Of a DNA stretch of 64,000 nucleotides, positions 15,395 through 25,416 are shown piece after piece. The first letter of the stretch is position 1, and the number at the start of each line of letters is the position of its first letter. The DNA comes from Legionella sheltonii (GTDB taxonomy: Bacteria; Pseudomonadota; Gammaproteobacteria; Legionellales; Legionellaceae): the NCBI RefSeq assembly GCF_026191355.1, contig NZ_JAPHOQ010000016.1, positions 1 to 64,000 of the forward strand, in the 5' to 3' direction. The notes under the pieces were generated by a model. That model ran no database searches. It had not been told where the DNA came from and worked only from the letters and a program-made list of their open reading frames with translations. Both the position numbers and the translations under genes were made by a program.

Positions 15395-15883
15395 TCACCA
15401 TTTTAAATAAATCCCTTTTGCTACTGACTCTTGTATAATTGTGCCTTGAGGTTTATTAAATGAAATCCAATAATTTCCCATATTACTTAGGGCAAACTTA
15501 ACCCGTGGGTATTGACATACTTCTAATACATTTCGACAGTCAACGAGAGTCGTATTTTCATCGGTGCGTTTATAACACTTAAAGTTTAAATTTTTGACAT
15601 CAGAAGCAAATGCACCCCAATTTAGTGGTTCTAATGTAGCATGTAATGGAGGGCTCATAAATGCCTCTTCAGTGTTTACACGCTCTAACTCGATTTTAGA
15701 GTCAGAATGATTTTGTATTAAATAATATGATTGATTTCCTGTCTCATTTAAAATGAGATAATTTTGACTGTAACCAAAACCTACAACTTCACAACCTCTT
15801 GGAAATGTACTTGCTGCTTGTGTAGAGCCAATAAGAATAACGGAGAAAAGAAACGATTTATTAAATTGATGAAATAAAGACAT
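15395..15883 (-). CDS. Secreted EnhB-like protein
   Basis: A 162-residue exported protein. Residues 1-23 are a signal peptide (FNKSFLFSVILIGSTQAAS). The mature part begins TFPRGCEVVGFGYSQNYLILN and carries five Cys residues, four in the second half or at the start of the mature protein, which could pair in the periplasm. The FPRGCEV.GFG...L.LN pattern recalls the Legionella EnhB (enhanced entry) family as I remember it; this is recognition from memory and not an alignment. It heads a two-gene unit with the following membrane protein. Role in host entry would be an inference from the family name only. Confidence 0.6.
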   Translation of the reverse strand: MSLFHQFNKSFLFSVILIGSTQAASTFPRGCEVVGFGYSQNYLILNETGNQSYYLIQNHSDSKIELERVNTEEAFMSPPLHATLEPLNWGAFASDVKNLNFKCYKRTDENTTLVDCRNVLEVCQYPRVKFALSNMGNYWISFNKPQGTIIQESVAKGIYLKW

Positions 15884-15965
15884 AACTACCTCAATAAGTA
15901 AAATTTGGGGGTTATTTTAATCATAAAAAATACAAAGTCTATCCTACAATAAAAAAATAGAAGCA

Positions 15966-16730
15966 CTATTCCTTATGGGCGGAAATTTTGGCCTTAATCA
16001 TCGGGTAATAAGTTCTATAAAAACTTAAAAAGAGATACATCCCGACATATGCCAAAGAAAGGCTAAGGCAAACAACATTTGTATTTGGATAGCTAATGAG
16101 TAAAAAAATCGAACTTACCGCATAAATGGCAGAGCAAACATGCATCAATATCTTTAATATTCTAGATTCTGTTAAATAATCAAGTCTTGAGGGATAAACA
16201 TATTTTACAGGAACAAAAATAAGTATAGAAAGAATGGTTAATATAATGGCATTCGTTGTCGCTGACGTGTTAAAAATAAACATATATAAAATGGTAATAT
16301 TCCAGTAGCAAGGAAAACCTTTAAAAAAATGATCTGGCGTTTTTGCATCAGACTGACAAAATTGATAGGCAGAAGTAATTGAAACTGCTGCAATTATAAA
16401 GACGGAGTAATTAGACGGAAGCATGCCGGGTTTGACGAGCAAGAAAAAGCAAGGGGTTATTACGTAATTCAAATAATCTACAATATTATCCAGAAGGGCG
16501 CCGTCGATTTGAGGTAAAATTTTCCTTATGTTAAACAAACGAGCAAGACTTCCATCAACAGCATCGATAACAACCGTGATAAGCATAAGCCATAAAGCAA
16601 AAATATATTCGTGTTGATACATTTTTACTAATGAAAAAATACCAATACAGGCTGCACTTGCAGTAAAGACGTGCACTGACCAAGCCGCTACGTATTGTAA
16701 TGGATGGAATTGCTGTTTGCTTAAATTCAT
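15966..16730 (-). CDS. pcs: Phosphatidylcholine synthase (CDP-alcohol phosphatidyltransferase)
   Basis: A 254-residue membrane enzyme with about eight spans that condenses CDP-diacylglycerol with choline to give phosphatidylcholine. The CDP-alcohol transferase motif is seen at residues about 49-85: DAVDGSLARLFN, then QIDGALLDNIVDYLNY, with all the metal-binding Asp residues. The variant spacing with IDGALLDN and the later CYWNI segment are typical of bacterial Pcs and not of PgsA or PssA. Legionella makes phosphatidylcholine by this host-choline route and by methylation. It has its own leader and is separated from the EnhB-like gene by 82 bp. Confidence 0.88.
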   Translation of the reverse strand: MNLSKQQFHPLQYVAAWSVHVFTASAACIGIFSLVKMYQHEYIFALWLMLITVVIDAVDGSLARLFNIRKILPQIDGALLDNIVDYLNYVITPCFFLLVKPGMLPSNYSVFIIAAVSITSAYQFCQSDAKTPDHFFKGFPCYWNITILYMFIFNTSATTNAIILTILSILIFVPVKYVYPSRLDYLTESRILKILMHVCSAIYAVSSIFLLISYPNTNVVCLSLSLAYVGMYLFLSFYRTYYPMIKAKISAHKE

Positions 16731-16949
16731 TAATTATCCTAGTGTTAATAAAAAAATATTGCCTAAAAGCATTCTCGCTTAAATTGGGTTTCTTAAAATA
16801 GTTAAATAATTGTATTCATATATTGAGTTAAACTAATATTCTTTTACAAAAAGCTGAAAAACATAAAAATAGTATCAATAATCAAAAGTAGTGTGCAAGG
16901 AGAGTTGATAACTTTAGTTAAATATACTTAATTTCTGTATGGAGAGATC

Positions 16950-18323
16950 ATGAAAATTCAAACTGTAAATCCCGCAACGGAACAAATACTACAAAGCTAT
17001 GATTGCCTTAATGAACAGGAAGTTCATAAAAGACTAAATAAAGGACATGAGGCCTTTTTGTCATGGAAAAAAACATCCTTTAGTCAAAGAAAAACTCTAA
17101 TGTTACATCTTGCATCACTTTTAAAATCAAAATCAGATGAGTTGGCTCATTTAATGGCAACCGAAATGGGTAAGCCTATCACTGCGGGTAAAGCTGAAAT
17201 TAATAAATGCGCTTGGTTGTGTGAGCATTACGCAGAACATGCAGAAGAGTACCTTGCACCAAAACTAATCCAAACAGAAATGAAAAAAGCGAAAGTATGT
17301 CATTTGCCGCTTGGGATCGTTTTTGCGATCATGCCATGGAACTTTCCATTTTGGCAGGTTTTTCGTTTTGCTGTACCTACGCTTATGGCTGGAAATGTAG
17401 CGGTTTTGAAGCATGCACCTATTTCAACGGGAACAGGGAACAAAATAGAAGAGTTATTTTTGGAAGCAGGTTTTCCAGAGTATGTATTCCAACATTTAAT
17501 TGTTGATAATGATGGGGCAGCTAAGATTATTGAAAATCCTCATGTAATTGCAGTTACTTTGACAGGTAGCGAACGGGCAGGTAGTGCTGTAGCGAGTCAT
17601 GCTGGAAAATATTTAAAAAAATCTGTGTTGGAACTGGGGGGAAGCGATCCTTATCTTGTCCTTGAGGACGCTGATCTTGATTTGGCAGCCGAGTGTATCG
17701 TTAATTCAAGACTTAATAACTCAGGTCAAGTCTGTATTGCTGCTAAGCGCATCATTGTTTTAAAATCAGTTGAAAAAGAGTTAGTACAAAAAATTATTGA
17801 GCATATGTCTGCATTTAAAATGGGTGATCCACTTGATTCGGAAATTAAACTTGGTCCATTAGCTCGTTCAGATTTACGTGAAAACTTGAATATTCAAGTA
17901 GAAAAATCACTGAAACAAGGTGCTAAATTATTGGTAGGTGGTATAATTCCCGAAGGAAAAGGTTTTTATTATCCGCCAACATTGCTGACTCAGGTTACAC
18001 CTGGCATGCCTGCTTTTGATGAAGAATTATTTGGCCCTGTTATTGCGATCATCACAGCCGATAATGAGAAAGAAGGTATTGCTTATGCAAATCAAAGCCA
18101 ATATGGTTTAGGGGCGGCAGTGTTTACCCGTGATTTGGAGAAAGGAGAGCATATAGCTACTCATGAAATAGAGGCTGGGGCATGTTTTGTTAATGCTTTT
18201 GTAGCTTCAGATCCCAGATTACCATTTGGCGGAATAAAAGAGTCAGGCTATGGTCGTGAACTATCCAGGGAAGGTATATTAGAATTTGTAAATACTAAAA
18301 CCGTAGCGATTAGTGATTCATGA
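16950..18323 (+). CDS. NAD(P)-dependent aldehyde dehydrogenase (succinate-semialdehyde type)
   Basis: A 457-residue aldehyde dehydrogenase. The oxyanion Asn is near 131 (IMPWNFPFWQ), the general base Glu about 228 (LELGGSDPYL) and the nucleophilic Cys about 262 (NSGQVCIAAK). The length and the PWNFPFWQV segment are those of succinate-semialdehyde dehydrogenases of the Sad/GabD group, which oxidise succinate semialdehyde to succinate. No GABA transaminase gene is nearby, so the substrate is inferred. GGAGAG lies six bases before the ATG. It precedes the glutamate dehydrogenase gene, with a 182-bp gap, so amino-acid catabolism is a plausible common theme. Confidence 0.85.
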   Translation: MKIQTVNPATEQILQSYDCLNEQEVHKRLNKGHEAFLSWKKTSFSQRKTLMLHLASLLKSKSDELAHLMATEMGKPITAGKAEINKCAWLCEHYAEHAEEYLAPKLIQTEMKKAKVCHLPLGIVFAIMPWNFPFWQVFRFAVPTLMAGNVAVLKHAPISTGTGNKIEELFLEAGFPEYVFQHLIVDNDGAAKIIENPHVIAVTLTGSERAGSAVASHAGKYLKKSVLELGGSDPYLVLEDADLDLAAECIVNSRLNNSGQVCIAAKRIIVLKSVEKELVQKIIEHMSAFKMGDPLDSEIKLGPLARSDLRENLNIQVEKSLKQGAKLLVGGIIPEGKGFYYPPTLLTQVTPGMPAFDEELFGPVIAIITADNEKEGIAYANQSQYGLGAAVFTRDLEKGEHIATHEIEAGACFVNAFVASDPRLPFGGIKESGYGRELSREGILEFVNTKTVAISDS

Positions 18324-18505
18324 TATTAAGGCTAGTTGACTTTTACATCTGAGGTGGATGCCAACAGTACTTAATACGATATAAATTTTTGAGCCACTCC
18401 CAACTATCTAGTACATCAAGCTGGTTAGGTGAGAGCGGCTGGTTATTTTTTTAAACAATAATTCTCGCTGTAGGGCTGAGGCAAAATCGACGAGGTAAAA
18501 CAACA

Positions 18506-21500
18506 ATGTCTTATAAATTTGAAGAGGGTAAAGATGTATTAATTGAAGCCATTGTAGATAGGATTAGAAGCTCTATGGTTGGTGAGCAAACCGAGTTTTG
18601 CGCCGAATTTGCGAAACAGCTCTATGGTACTGTAGCTATGGAAGATCTTAACGCATGGACTGTCGATGATCTTTATGGCGCTGTAGTAAATTTTTGGTCA
18701 TTGATTAATGAGCGTGCACCACATGAGACGAAAATTAGAATCTATAATCCAGATTATGAGCGTCATGGATGGCAAACCACGCATACCGTAATTGAAGTAA
18801 TTTGTGATGATATGCCATTTTTGGTTGATTCAATCCGTTTAGTAATACATAGAATGGGATTATCTTCTCATCTAACGATCCATATGGGTGGCATTCGCGT
18901 TAAAAGAGATAAAAATAATCGAGTTTGTGAAATCTTACCCCGCAATCAAATGTTAGATGAAAAAGGGGTGATTCATGAAGCACCTATATTTCTTGAAATT
19001 GATCGACAAACAGATCCTAAGATTCTTGAAGAGCTACACCAAGGATGTGAACGAGCCCTCGAAGATAATCGAGTTGTTTATGAAGATTGGGAAAAAATGC
19101 GAGCTGAAGTTCGGGAAGCAATTTCAGAAATTGATAAAGTATCTTCTGTACTTGATTTGGATGAGGTCGAAGAGACCAAGGCATTTTTACATTGGATTGA
19201 AGACCATCATTTTACTTTTTTAGGGATGAGGGATTATGAATTAGTAGAAAAAGGTAAAGAAACAGTGTTACAAGCTGTTCCTAAAACCGGATTAGGACTT
19301 CTACGTGAAAACGTTACTAAATCAATGGCACGTAGCATTACTGCGATGACACCTGAGGCCCGTGAGTTCACCTTATCTCCTCGTATTTTAGTTACCTCAA
19401 AAACAAATACCTTAGCAAGCGTCCATCGAGATGCATACACTGACTATATAGGAATTAAACGATTTAATGCACAAGGAAATGTGATTGGTGAAAGAAGAAT
19501 TATCGGCCTTTATACTTCTGCTGCCTATCATACCAACCCCAAACAAATTCCATTTTTGAGACGTAAGGTAGCGCTCATTATGGAAAATTCTAAATTAAAT
19601 CCACGAAGTCACGCGGGTAAGGTTTTGTTAAACATTCTTGAAACGTTGCCACGAGATGATTTGATTCAAGGAACAGAAGACGAGCTTCTGGAAATTGCAA
19701 TGGGTATTTTTTACATGCAAGACAGAAAGCGTATTCGATTATTCGCACGTGTTGATGTTTATCGCCGCTTCGTCTCCTGTTTGGTATATGTTCCTAAGGA
19801 TAGAATTAATACTGAATTAAGAATGGCGATGAAGAAAATTCTTGATGAGAGTTTTAACTCGATTGAGACCACATATTCAACTCAATTTACCGAGTCTGTT
19901 CTTGCGCGTGTTCATTTTATCATCAAAATTAACCCCAATTTGCCTTTTGAGTACGATTTAAAAGAAATTGAAAAGAAATTGATTGATGCAGGACGTTCTT
20001 GGACAGATGATTTGCAAACTCATTTATATGAGGCTTATGGAGAGGAGCAGGCAAATAGTCTCTATGCTCGTTATAAAAATGCATTTCCTCTTGCTTATAG
20101 TGATACGTTTCCAGCAAGAACAGCGGTCTATGATATTAAACATATTGAATTACTCACATCGGAGCAGCCATTAGGTATTAATTTTTATAAGCCATTGGAT
20201 GAATCAGAAAATAGTTTTAGATTAAAAGTGTATCAACATGATACCACTATTCCTTTATCTGATGTTTTGCCTATATTGGAAAAGTTGGGTTTACGTGCGA
20301 TTAGTGAACGTCCTTACCCATTAAAATTTGAGGATGGCAAGGTAGCGTGGATTAATGAATTTGCCATGCAATACAATAAGCCAATTGAGTTTGATCTGGA
20401 TGAAATTAAAGAATTATTCCAAAATGCGTTTGCCAAGGTTTGGTTTGGACAAGCTGAGAATGATGGATTTAATCAACTCGTTTTAGCAGCAGGACTTAAT
20501 TGGCGAGAAGTTGCTGTTTTACGTACTTATGCTAAGTACTTTAAGCAAATTGGAATTACTTTTAGCCAAGACTATATGGAAACGGCATTAAATAATAATG
20601 TTGCTATCGCTAAAAAGTTAGTGAGACTCTTTGAAATTCGTTGTAATCCTGCTCATGATCCTAATCGAGAAGATCGCTTTACCGATTTATCCATTGAAAT
20701 ATTAGCTGATCTGGATAGCGTATCCAACCTTGACGAAGATAAAATAATTAGACAGTACATTCATGCGATTAGTGCAACTTTACGCACTAACTTTTACCAA
20801 TTGAATACCGATGGACATCATAAGCCTTATATTTCGCTTAAGTTAAACAGTAAGATTATTCCAGGTGTGCCAAAACCACATCCTATGTTTGAAATCTTTG
20901 TTTATTCCCCACGTTTTGAAGGGGTACATTTACGTTGTGGTAAGGTCGCTCGTGGTGGCTTGCGTTGGTCTGATCGCAGAGAAGATTTCCGTACCGAAAT
21001 ACTTGGTTTGATGAAGGCACAACAAGTTAAAAATTCTGTCATTGTACCTAGCGGCGCTAAAGGTGGTTTTGTACCTAAGTTGTTGCCAGTAAATGGTACA
21101 CGTGAAGAAATAATGGCTGAAGGAATAGGTTGTTATCAATTATTTATTCGTGGGCTTTTGGATATTACTGATAATTATGTTGAAGGCAAGGTTGTCAAGC
21201 CTGAGAGTGTTATCTGTTATGATGAGGATGATCCTTATCTTGTTGTTGCTGCAGATAAAGGTACCGCAACTTTCTCTGATCTAGCTAATGCCATTTCATT
21301 AGAATATGGTTTTTGGCTAGGTGACGCTTTTGCATCAGGTGGCTCAATAGGTTATGACCATAAGAAAATGGGAATTACTGCCAAAGGAGCATGGGAATCA
21401 GTGAAGCGTCATTTCTATGAATTGAATATAGACATAGAGAATAATGATTTTACTGTTGTTGGTATTGGCGATATGGCTGGAGATGTCTTTGGCAATGGTA

Positions 21501-23383
21501 TGTTGTTATCAAAACACATCAAATTAGTCGGTGCTTTTAACCACATTCATATTTTTATCGATCCCAATCCTGATGCTGAGGCCAGTTTTAAAGAACGTGA
21601 ACGTTTGTTTCATTTACCTCGATCAAACTGGACAGATTACGATAAAAAGCTTATTTCCAAGGGAGGCGGTGTATTTAATCGTAATGCTAAATCAGTTCCA
21701 GTTAGTAAGGAAATGCAAGCGGTTTTTGGAATTAAACAAAATGAAATTGAGCCAAATGAGTTAATCAAAGCGATTTTGAAAGCGAAGGTAGACTTACTTT
21801 GGAGTGCAGGAATTGGAACTTATGTTAAAGCCAGCACTGAATCAAATGCGAATGTTGGTGATCGAACCAACGATGCGACACGAGTTAACGCAAAACAATT
21901 ACGATGCAAAGTTGTGGGTGAGGGCGGTAACCTGGGTCTAACCCAACTGGCACGAGTTGAATACTCGCTCAATGGCGGAATGGTCTATACCGATTTCATT
22001 GACAACGCGGGTGGTGTTAATTGCTCTGATAAAGAAGTGAATATTAAGATTCTACTTAATGGTATTGTTGCAGTAGGTGATTTGACTCCAAAACAACGCA
22101 ATGAACTGTTAGTTGAGATGACCGATGAAGTAAGTAAACTGGTACTTCGTGACAATTTCTTACAAACACGGGCAATTAGCTTATCTGCATCACAGCCTCT
22201 ACAAGCATTGGATTTGCAAAGCCGTTATATAAGCGAATTAGAGCGTACAGGAAAAATCGACCGTAATCTCGAGTATTTACCAGATGATAAAGTCATCCTT
22301 GAGCGTAAACTGATGGGTAAAGGTTTGATGCGTCCTAGTATTGCTGTATTAATGTGTTACAGCAAAACAATTCTGAAGGAGCAAATTTTGGCTTCCGGCG
22401 TTCCTGAAGAAAGTTATATGACGCAATTCTTAATTAGTTCGTTTCCTAAGCCTTTGCAAGAACGATTTAGCAAACAAATGCAATCGCATCCGCTAAGAAG
22501 AGAAATTATTGCAACCCGATTAAGCAATATTATCGTGAACGAAATGGGCTTTACTTACGTTTACAGATTGCAGGATGAAACAGGTGCACCAGTATCGGCA
22601 ATTGTAAGAGCTTATATGATTACTCGCTCTGTGCTTAATTTAGAATCTGTTTGGAAACAAATCGAGGAATTGGGTAACAAGGTCAGCGCTAAAAAACAAA
22701 TAGAAATGATGATGCTTTATTCCAGATTAGCTCGACGTATTACACGCTGGTTCTTACGTAGTCAACGTAGGTCTGTCGACATTTCTGAAGTTGTAAAACT
22801 TTATGCACAAGGGGTTGTTGAGCTTAAAATGTCTGCCCCAGCTGTCTTAAATGAAGAGCGGCGAGCACGATATGAAGAGCATAAACAAGAGCTTATTGAT
22901 GAAGGTATTCCTCCAGCTCTAGCTCACGAGTTAACTGTTACACGCGGCTTGTTTGCGGCGACAGACATTATAGAAATTGCTCACAAGAAAAATATGAAAG
23001 TAGCCCAGGTTGCTGAAATTTATTTTGGAATTGGTGAGTTTCTGGATCTTGCCTGGATAAGAAAACAAATTATTATGCATCCAAGTGAGAATCATTGGGA
23101 GTCATTATCTCGTGAAGCTTTGCGAGATGATCTGGATTGGCAACAACGCCAACTTACAGCTGGCTTGATCAACTACGATGGAGATAATCCTGATTTCCAA
23201 GCACGCCTTGCTGCTTGGGGAGAGTCTCACCGTGCATTAATTCAGCGTTGGCGCTATATTTTGGCCGATCTGAAAGCAAGTACAGTGCTGAACTATACTA
23301 TGTTTTTTGTTGCAATCAGGGAATTGTTGGATTTAACTCAAACTACCATGCAATCTTATGCTTTAGCAGAGCAAGAAGCATAA
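18506..23383 (+). CDS. gdhB: NAD-specific glutamate dehydrogenase, large type
   Basis: A 1625-residue member of the L_180 class of NAD-glutamate dehydrogenases, which deaminate glutamate to 2-oxoglutarate. The N-terminal half carries ACT-like regulatory domains (VIEVICDDMPFLVDSIR near 95). The catalytic segment begins with GGLRWSDRREDFRTEILGL near 820 and continues with the Lys-containing NSVIVPSGAKGGFVPK, and the NAD-binding part has VGIGDMAGDVFGNGML near 985. Length matches the family (about 1600). Glutamate and other amino acids are main carbon sources of Legionella, so this is a central catabolic enzyme. A strong hairpin terminator follows the stop. Confidence 0.95.
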   Translation: MSYKFEEGKDVLIEAIVDRIRSSMVGEQTEFCAEFAKQLYGTVAMEDLNAWTVDDLYGAVVNFWSLINERAPHETKIRIYNPDYERHGWQTTHTVIEVICDDMPFLVDSIRLVIHRMGLSSHLTIHMGGIRVKRDKNNRVCEILPRNQMLDEKGVIHEAPIFLEIDRQTDPKILEELHQGCERALEDNRVVYEDWEKMRAEVREAISEIDKVSSVLDLDEVEETKAFLHWIEDHHFTFLGMRDYELVEKGKETVLQAVPKTGLGLLRENVTKSMARSITAMTPEAREFTLSPRILVTSKTNTLASVHRDAYTDYIGIKRFNAQGNVIGERRIIGLYTSAAYHTNPKQIPFLRRKVALIMENSKLNPRSHAGKVLLNILETLPRDDLIQGTEDELLEIAMGIFYMQDRKRIRLFARVDVYRRFVSCLVYVPKDRINTELRMAMKKILDESFNSIETTYSTQFTESVLARVHFIIKINPNLPFEYDLKEIEKKLIDAGRSWTDDLQTHLYEAYGEEQANSLYARYKNAFPLAYSDTFPARTAVYDIKHIELLTSEQPLGINFYKPLDESENSFRLKVYQHDTTIPLSDVLPILEKLGLRAISERPYPLKFEDGKVAWINEFAMQYNKPIEFDLDEIKELFQNAFAKVWFGQAENDGFNQLVLAAGLNWREVAVLRTYAKYFKQIGITFSQDYMETALNNNVAIAKKLVRLFEIRCNPAHDPNREDRFTDLSIEILADLDSVSNLDEDKIIRQYIHAISATLRTNFYQLNTDGHHKPYISLKLNSKIIPGVPKPHPMFEIFVYSPRFEGVHLRCGKVARGGLRWSDRREDFRTEILGLMKAQQVKNSVIVPSGAKGGFVPKLLPVNGTREEIMAEGIGCYQLFIRGLLDITDNYVEGKVVKPESVICYDEDDPYLVVAADKGTATFSDLANAISLEYGFWLGDAFASGGSIGYDHKKMGITAKGAWESVKRHFYELNIDIENNDFTVVGIGDMAGDVFGNGMLLSKHIKLVGAFNHIHIFIDPNPDAEASFKERERLFHLPRSNWTDYDKKLISKGGGVFNRNAKSVPVSKEMQAVFGIKQNEIEPNELIKAILKAKVDLLWSAGIGTYVKASTESNANVGDRTNDATRVNAKQLRCKVVGEGGNLGLTQLARVEYSLNGGMVYTDFIDNAGGVNCSDKEVNIKILLNGIVAVGDLTPKQRNELLVEMTDEVSKLVLRDNFLQTRAISLSASQPLQALDLQSRYISELERTGKIDRNLEYLPDDKVILERKLMGKGLMRPSIAVLMCYSKTILKEQILASGVPEESYMTQFLISSFPKPLQERFSKQMQSHPLRREIIATRLSNIIVNEMGFTYVYRLQDETGAPVSAIVRAYMITRSVLNLESVWKQIEELGNKVSAKKQIEMMMLYSRLARRITRWFLRSQRRSVDISEVVKLYAQGVVELKMSAPAVLNEERRARYEEHKQELIDEGIPPALAHELTVTRGLFAATDIIEIAHKKNMKVAQVAEIYFGIGEFLDLAWIRKQIIMHPSENHWESLSREALRDDLDWQQRQLTAGLINYDGDNPDFQARLAAWGESHRALIQRWRYILADLKASTVLNYTMFFVAIRELLDLTQTTMQSYALAEQEA

Positions 23384-23395
23384 ATAGTACTGTAG

Positions 23396-23420
23396 CCTGG
23401 CTGCTTGCAGCCAGGAATTT
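23396..23420 (+). terminator. Intrinsic terminator after gdhB
   Basis: CCTGGCTGC (23396-23404), a TT loop and GCAGCCAGG (23407-23415) form a perfect 9-bp stem followed by AATTTTAG. It lies 13 bp after the gdhB stop and points toward the convergent ygfZ gene, so it ends the glutamate dehydrogenase transcript. Confidence 0.75.
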
Positions 23421-23491
23421 TAGTTATTACCGCTCCTATAAGGAGTAGGTCGGGTCTTGGCTTAACCTACTTGATTCGCAAGCAAACTTGG

Positions 23492-24484
23492 CTAAGTTAA
23501 TGGAAGGGACTTGACGTCTGTCAATTCTATTGATTGATGACATCCCTCAAGAAATACAGTTCGATCTGCCTCTTTTAATATACTTACTGCGACTAAATAA
23601 TGATCCGGACCAATAATAGAAAAATCAATCAATTCCCCGAGTTCTGATCCTTCATGTTGATTTAGCATTTTTTGTCCAGAATAGATTTTTTGTTCCGTTT
23701 TCATTTCATAAATTTTCATTTGATGTTTTAAAGTTGCTTTATAATGCATTCGAGCAATAATTTCTTGTCCCTTATAGCAACCTTTATTGAAACTAATGTA
23801 TGGAGTTTGTTGTAAATCAAGTCGATGAGGTAAAAATAGACCTCGAGATTCCGGATATATTTGTATTTGTTTTTGGTAGAGCCTTAGAGTGTGCCAGGTT
23901 AAAGAACCAAGAAACTGCTCTTTGTTCGCAAAGCGTTGCTGTATCTCTTGTGCATTATCGGCTAAGGTCAACAAAATGTAGAAGCCATTACCTAAATGAT
24001 AAAAACAAGAATGAGCATTATATGTCTGGGAATAAGGTGTACTTGGGAAAAAATCCGAGTCAGGAATAATATCTTTTTGATTTTGTAAATAAAATCCAAA
24101 AACCTTAAAAAATGGGCTGGTCTTGAGCGAAACACGAGACAGTAACGCATATTTATTTAGTGAATTGATTGTTGCTTCTTCTAGATCGTTAGGGAGGATT
24201 AACTTAATTCCTTGCCAATTGATAATGTCCATTAAGGCAAGAATTCGTCCTTTAAGATTACACTGAGCACCTTGAATCATTTGTATATCGGATACGGACT
24301 GCACGTCGCATGTTAGTTGTCCTTGAAGAAAATCAATGGCTTTATCCCCGATAACATCAATAACCCCAAGATAGGATAAATCAAATAAATAATTCTGTTG
24401 AGGCAAAAGGATTAATTCCTTTTCCAAATCTTTAAAAGTGGTTAATGTTCTACTATTAACCTGGTTTGTAAATATATTACTCAT
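23492..24484 (-). CDS. ygfZ: Folate-binding Fe-S cluster repair/tRNA-modification protein YgfZ
   Basis: A 330-residue GcvT-like folate-binding protein. The diagnostic motif KGCYKGQEIIARMHYKA lies near residue 235, with its essential Cys. YgfZ supports maturation or repair of some Fe-S enzymes, including MiaB. The N-terminal GcvT fold shows YLFDLSYLGVIDVIG and DFLQGQLTCDV. It is divergent from sdhE-ygfX, with a 241-bp intergenic region; the same ygfZ/sdhE/ygfX neighbourhood exists in E. coli, which supports all three calls. Confidence 0.92.
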   Translation of the reverse strand: MSNIFTNQVNSRTLTTFKDLEKELILLPQQNYLFDLSYLGVIDVIGDKAIDFLQGQLTCDVQSVSDIQMIQGAQCNLKGRILALMDIINWQGIKLILPNDLEEATINSLNKYALLSRVSLKTSPFFKVFGFYLQNQKDIIPDSDFFPSTPYSQTYNAHSCFYHLGNGFYILLTLADNAQEIQQRFANKEQFLGSLTWHTLRLYQKQIQIYPESRGLFLPHRLDLQQTPYISFNKGCYKGQEIIARMHYKATLKHQMKIYEMKTEQKIYSGQKMLNQHEGSELGELIDFSIIGPDHYLVAVSILKEADRTVFLEGCHQSIELTDVKSLPLT

Positions 24485-24725
24485 TGTGATTAACCTGAAA
24501 ATAACGCCTAGTTTTAATAACTAATAACCGGCTAATGGAAATGTTGGAGAGTTTAGCTGATTTTTTAAACTCGCCATAGGGGCTGTTTGCAATTCTACTC
24601 TCTTAGGCAAAATGGCGAATTGTAAAAGACTCTCGTAGTGATTTGTTAATATCAGGTTAATGATTGCTGTTTATAAAGCCAGTAGTGTATCATTTGCTCG
24701 TAACCTCATTCGTAAGAGATATATC

Positions 24726-24971
24726 ATGTTGGATACCAAAGAAAAAGCAAGACTAGAATGGCACTGCCGTCGCGGTATGCTGGAATTGGATCTTATTTTA
24801 CAACGTTTTCTTGAACAAAAACTTGATGTTTTGTCTCCACAAGAACTCGATGCGTTTAACTCATTATTAAGCTGTACTGACCCAGAGCTATTTGCTTGGC
24901 TGATGGGACATGAAGAGCCTCAAGATATAGAGCTAAAAAAAATTGTTACTATTATCCGAACTAGTAATTGA
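24726..24971 (+). CDS. sdhE: Succinate dehydrogenase flavinylation factor SdhE
   Basis: An 81-residue protein that helps insert FAD covalently into SdhA. The conserved RGMLELD motif (RGxxE) is near residues 14-20 and the ALLSCTDPELFAWLMG-type C-terminal segment is present. I start it at the ATG at 24726 and not at the in-frame ATG 66 bp upstream, because the family begins within a few residues of the RGxxE helix. It overlaps the following ygfX-like gene by up to 28 bp. Confidence 0.92.
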   Translation: MLDTKEKARLEWHCRRGMLELDLILQRFLEQKLDVLSPQELDAFNSLLSCTDPELFAWLMGHEEPQDIELKKIVTIIRTSN

Positions 24972-25353
24972 ACCAGGAAAGTCAAAGACTTATTTGCGTT
25001 TAACTTTAGTAATTTATCTTATTACAGTTGCTTTAATCTTTTATTCCTCTATTTATCTATTTATTAAAGCAATTTTGCTTGGTTTTATTATTGTTTTAGT
25101 AAAAATAGATTGTGCTATGCAAAGTCCATGTACCTCAATAAAAAAAATACAATTTATAGGCAACGGATGGATTTTGGAGCCTTATAGGGGCAACAAAAAA
25201 ACTTATGTTCAGGCCACCATTCTTATTCACAATCCTTTTTTTATGCTCATTGAGTTTAAAAACAAGAGACAAAAAAAATGTATTGTTCTATTTAACGACC
25301 AAATTACAAACAATCAATTACGTTTATTACATCTTAAAACACATCAAAAATAG
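24943..25353 (+). CDS. ygfX: YgfX-like inner-membrane protein
   Basis: About 136 residues, with two membrane spans near residues 20-36 and 38-56 and a C-terminal soluble part in which GNGWILEPYRG and IVLFNDQITNNQLRLLHLK follow the loose YgfX pattern. YgfX partners SdhE in E. coli and has been described as affecting cell shape. The start is uncertain: the listed TTG overlaps sdhE by 28 bp, and a later in-frame TTG near 24991 behind AGGAAAG would also serve. Identification rests on topology and its position after sdhE. Confidence 0.65.
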   Translation: MLLLSELVIEPGKSKTYLRLTLVIYLITVALIFYSSIYLFIKAILLGFIIVLVKIDCAMQSPCTSIKKIQFIGNGWILEPYRGNKKTYVQATILIHNPFFMLIEFKNKRQKKCIVLFNDQITNNQLRLLHLKTHQK

Positions 25354-25416
25354 TATATAATTATACATATGGCGCAAATAATAATCAGTCATTCATATAA
25401 TGGAATTGAGGAATTA

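Noticed and set aside
18975..19223. Alternative frames inside the glutamate dehydrogenase gene
   Set aside because: The long 1625-residue frame is conserved in its motifs throughout; the others lack ribosome binding sites and family features.
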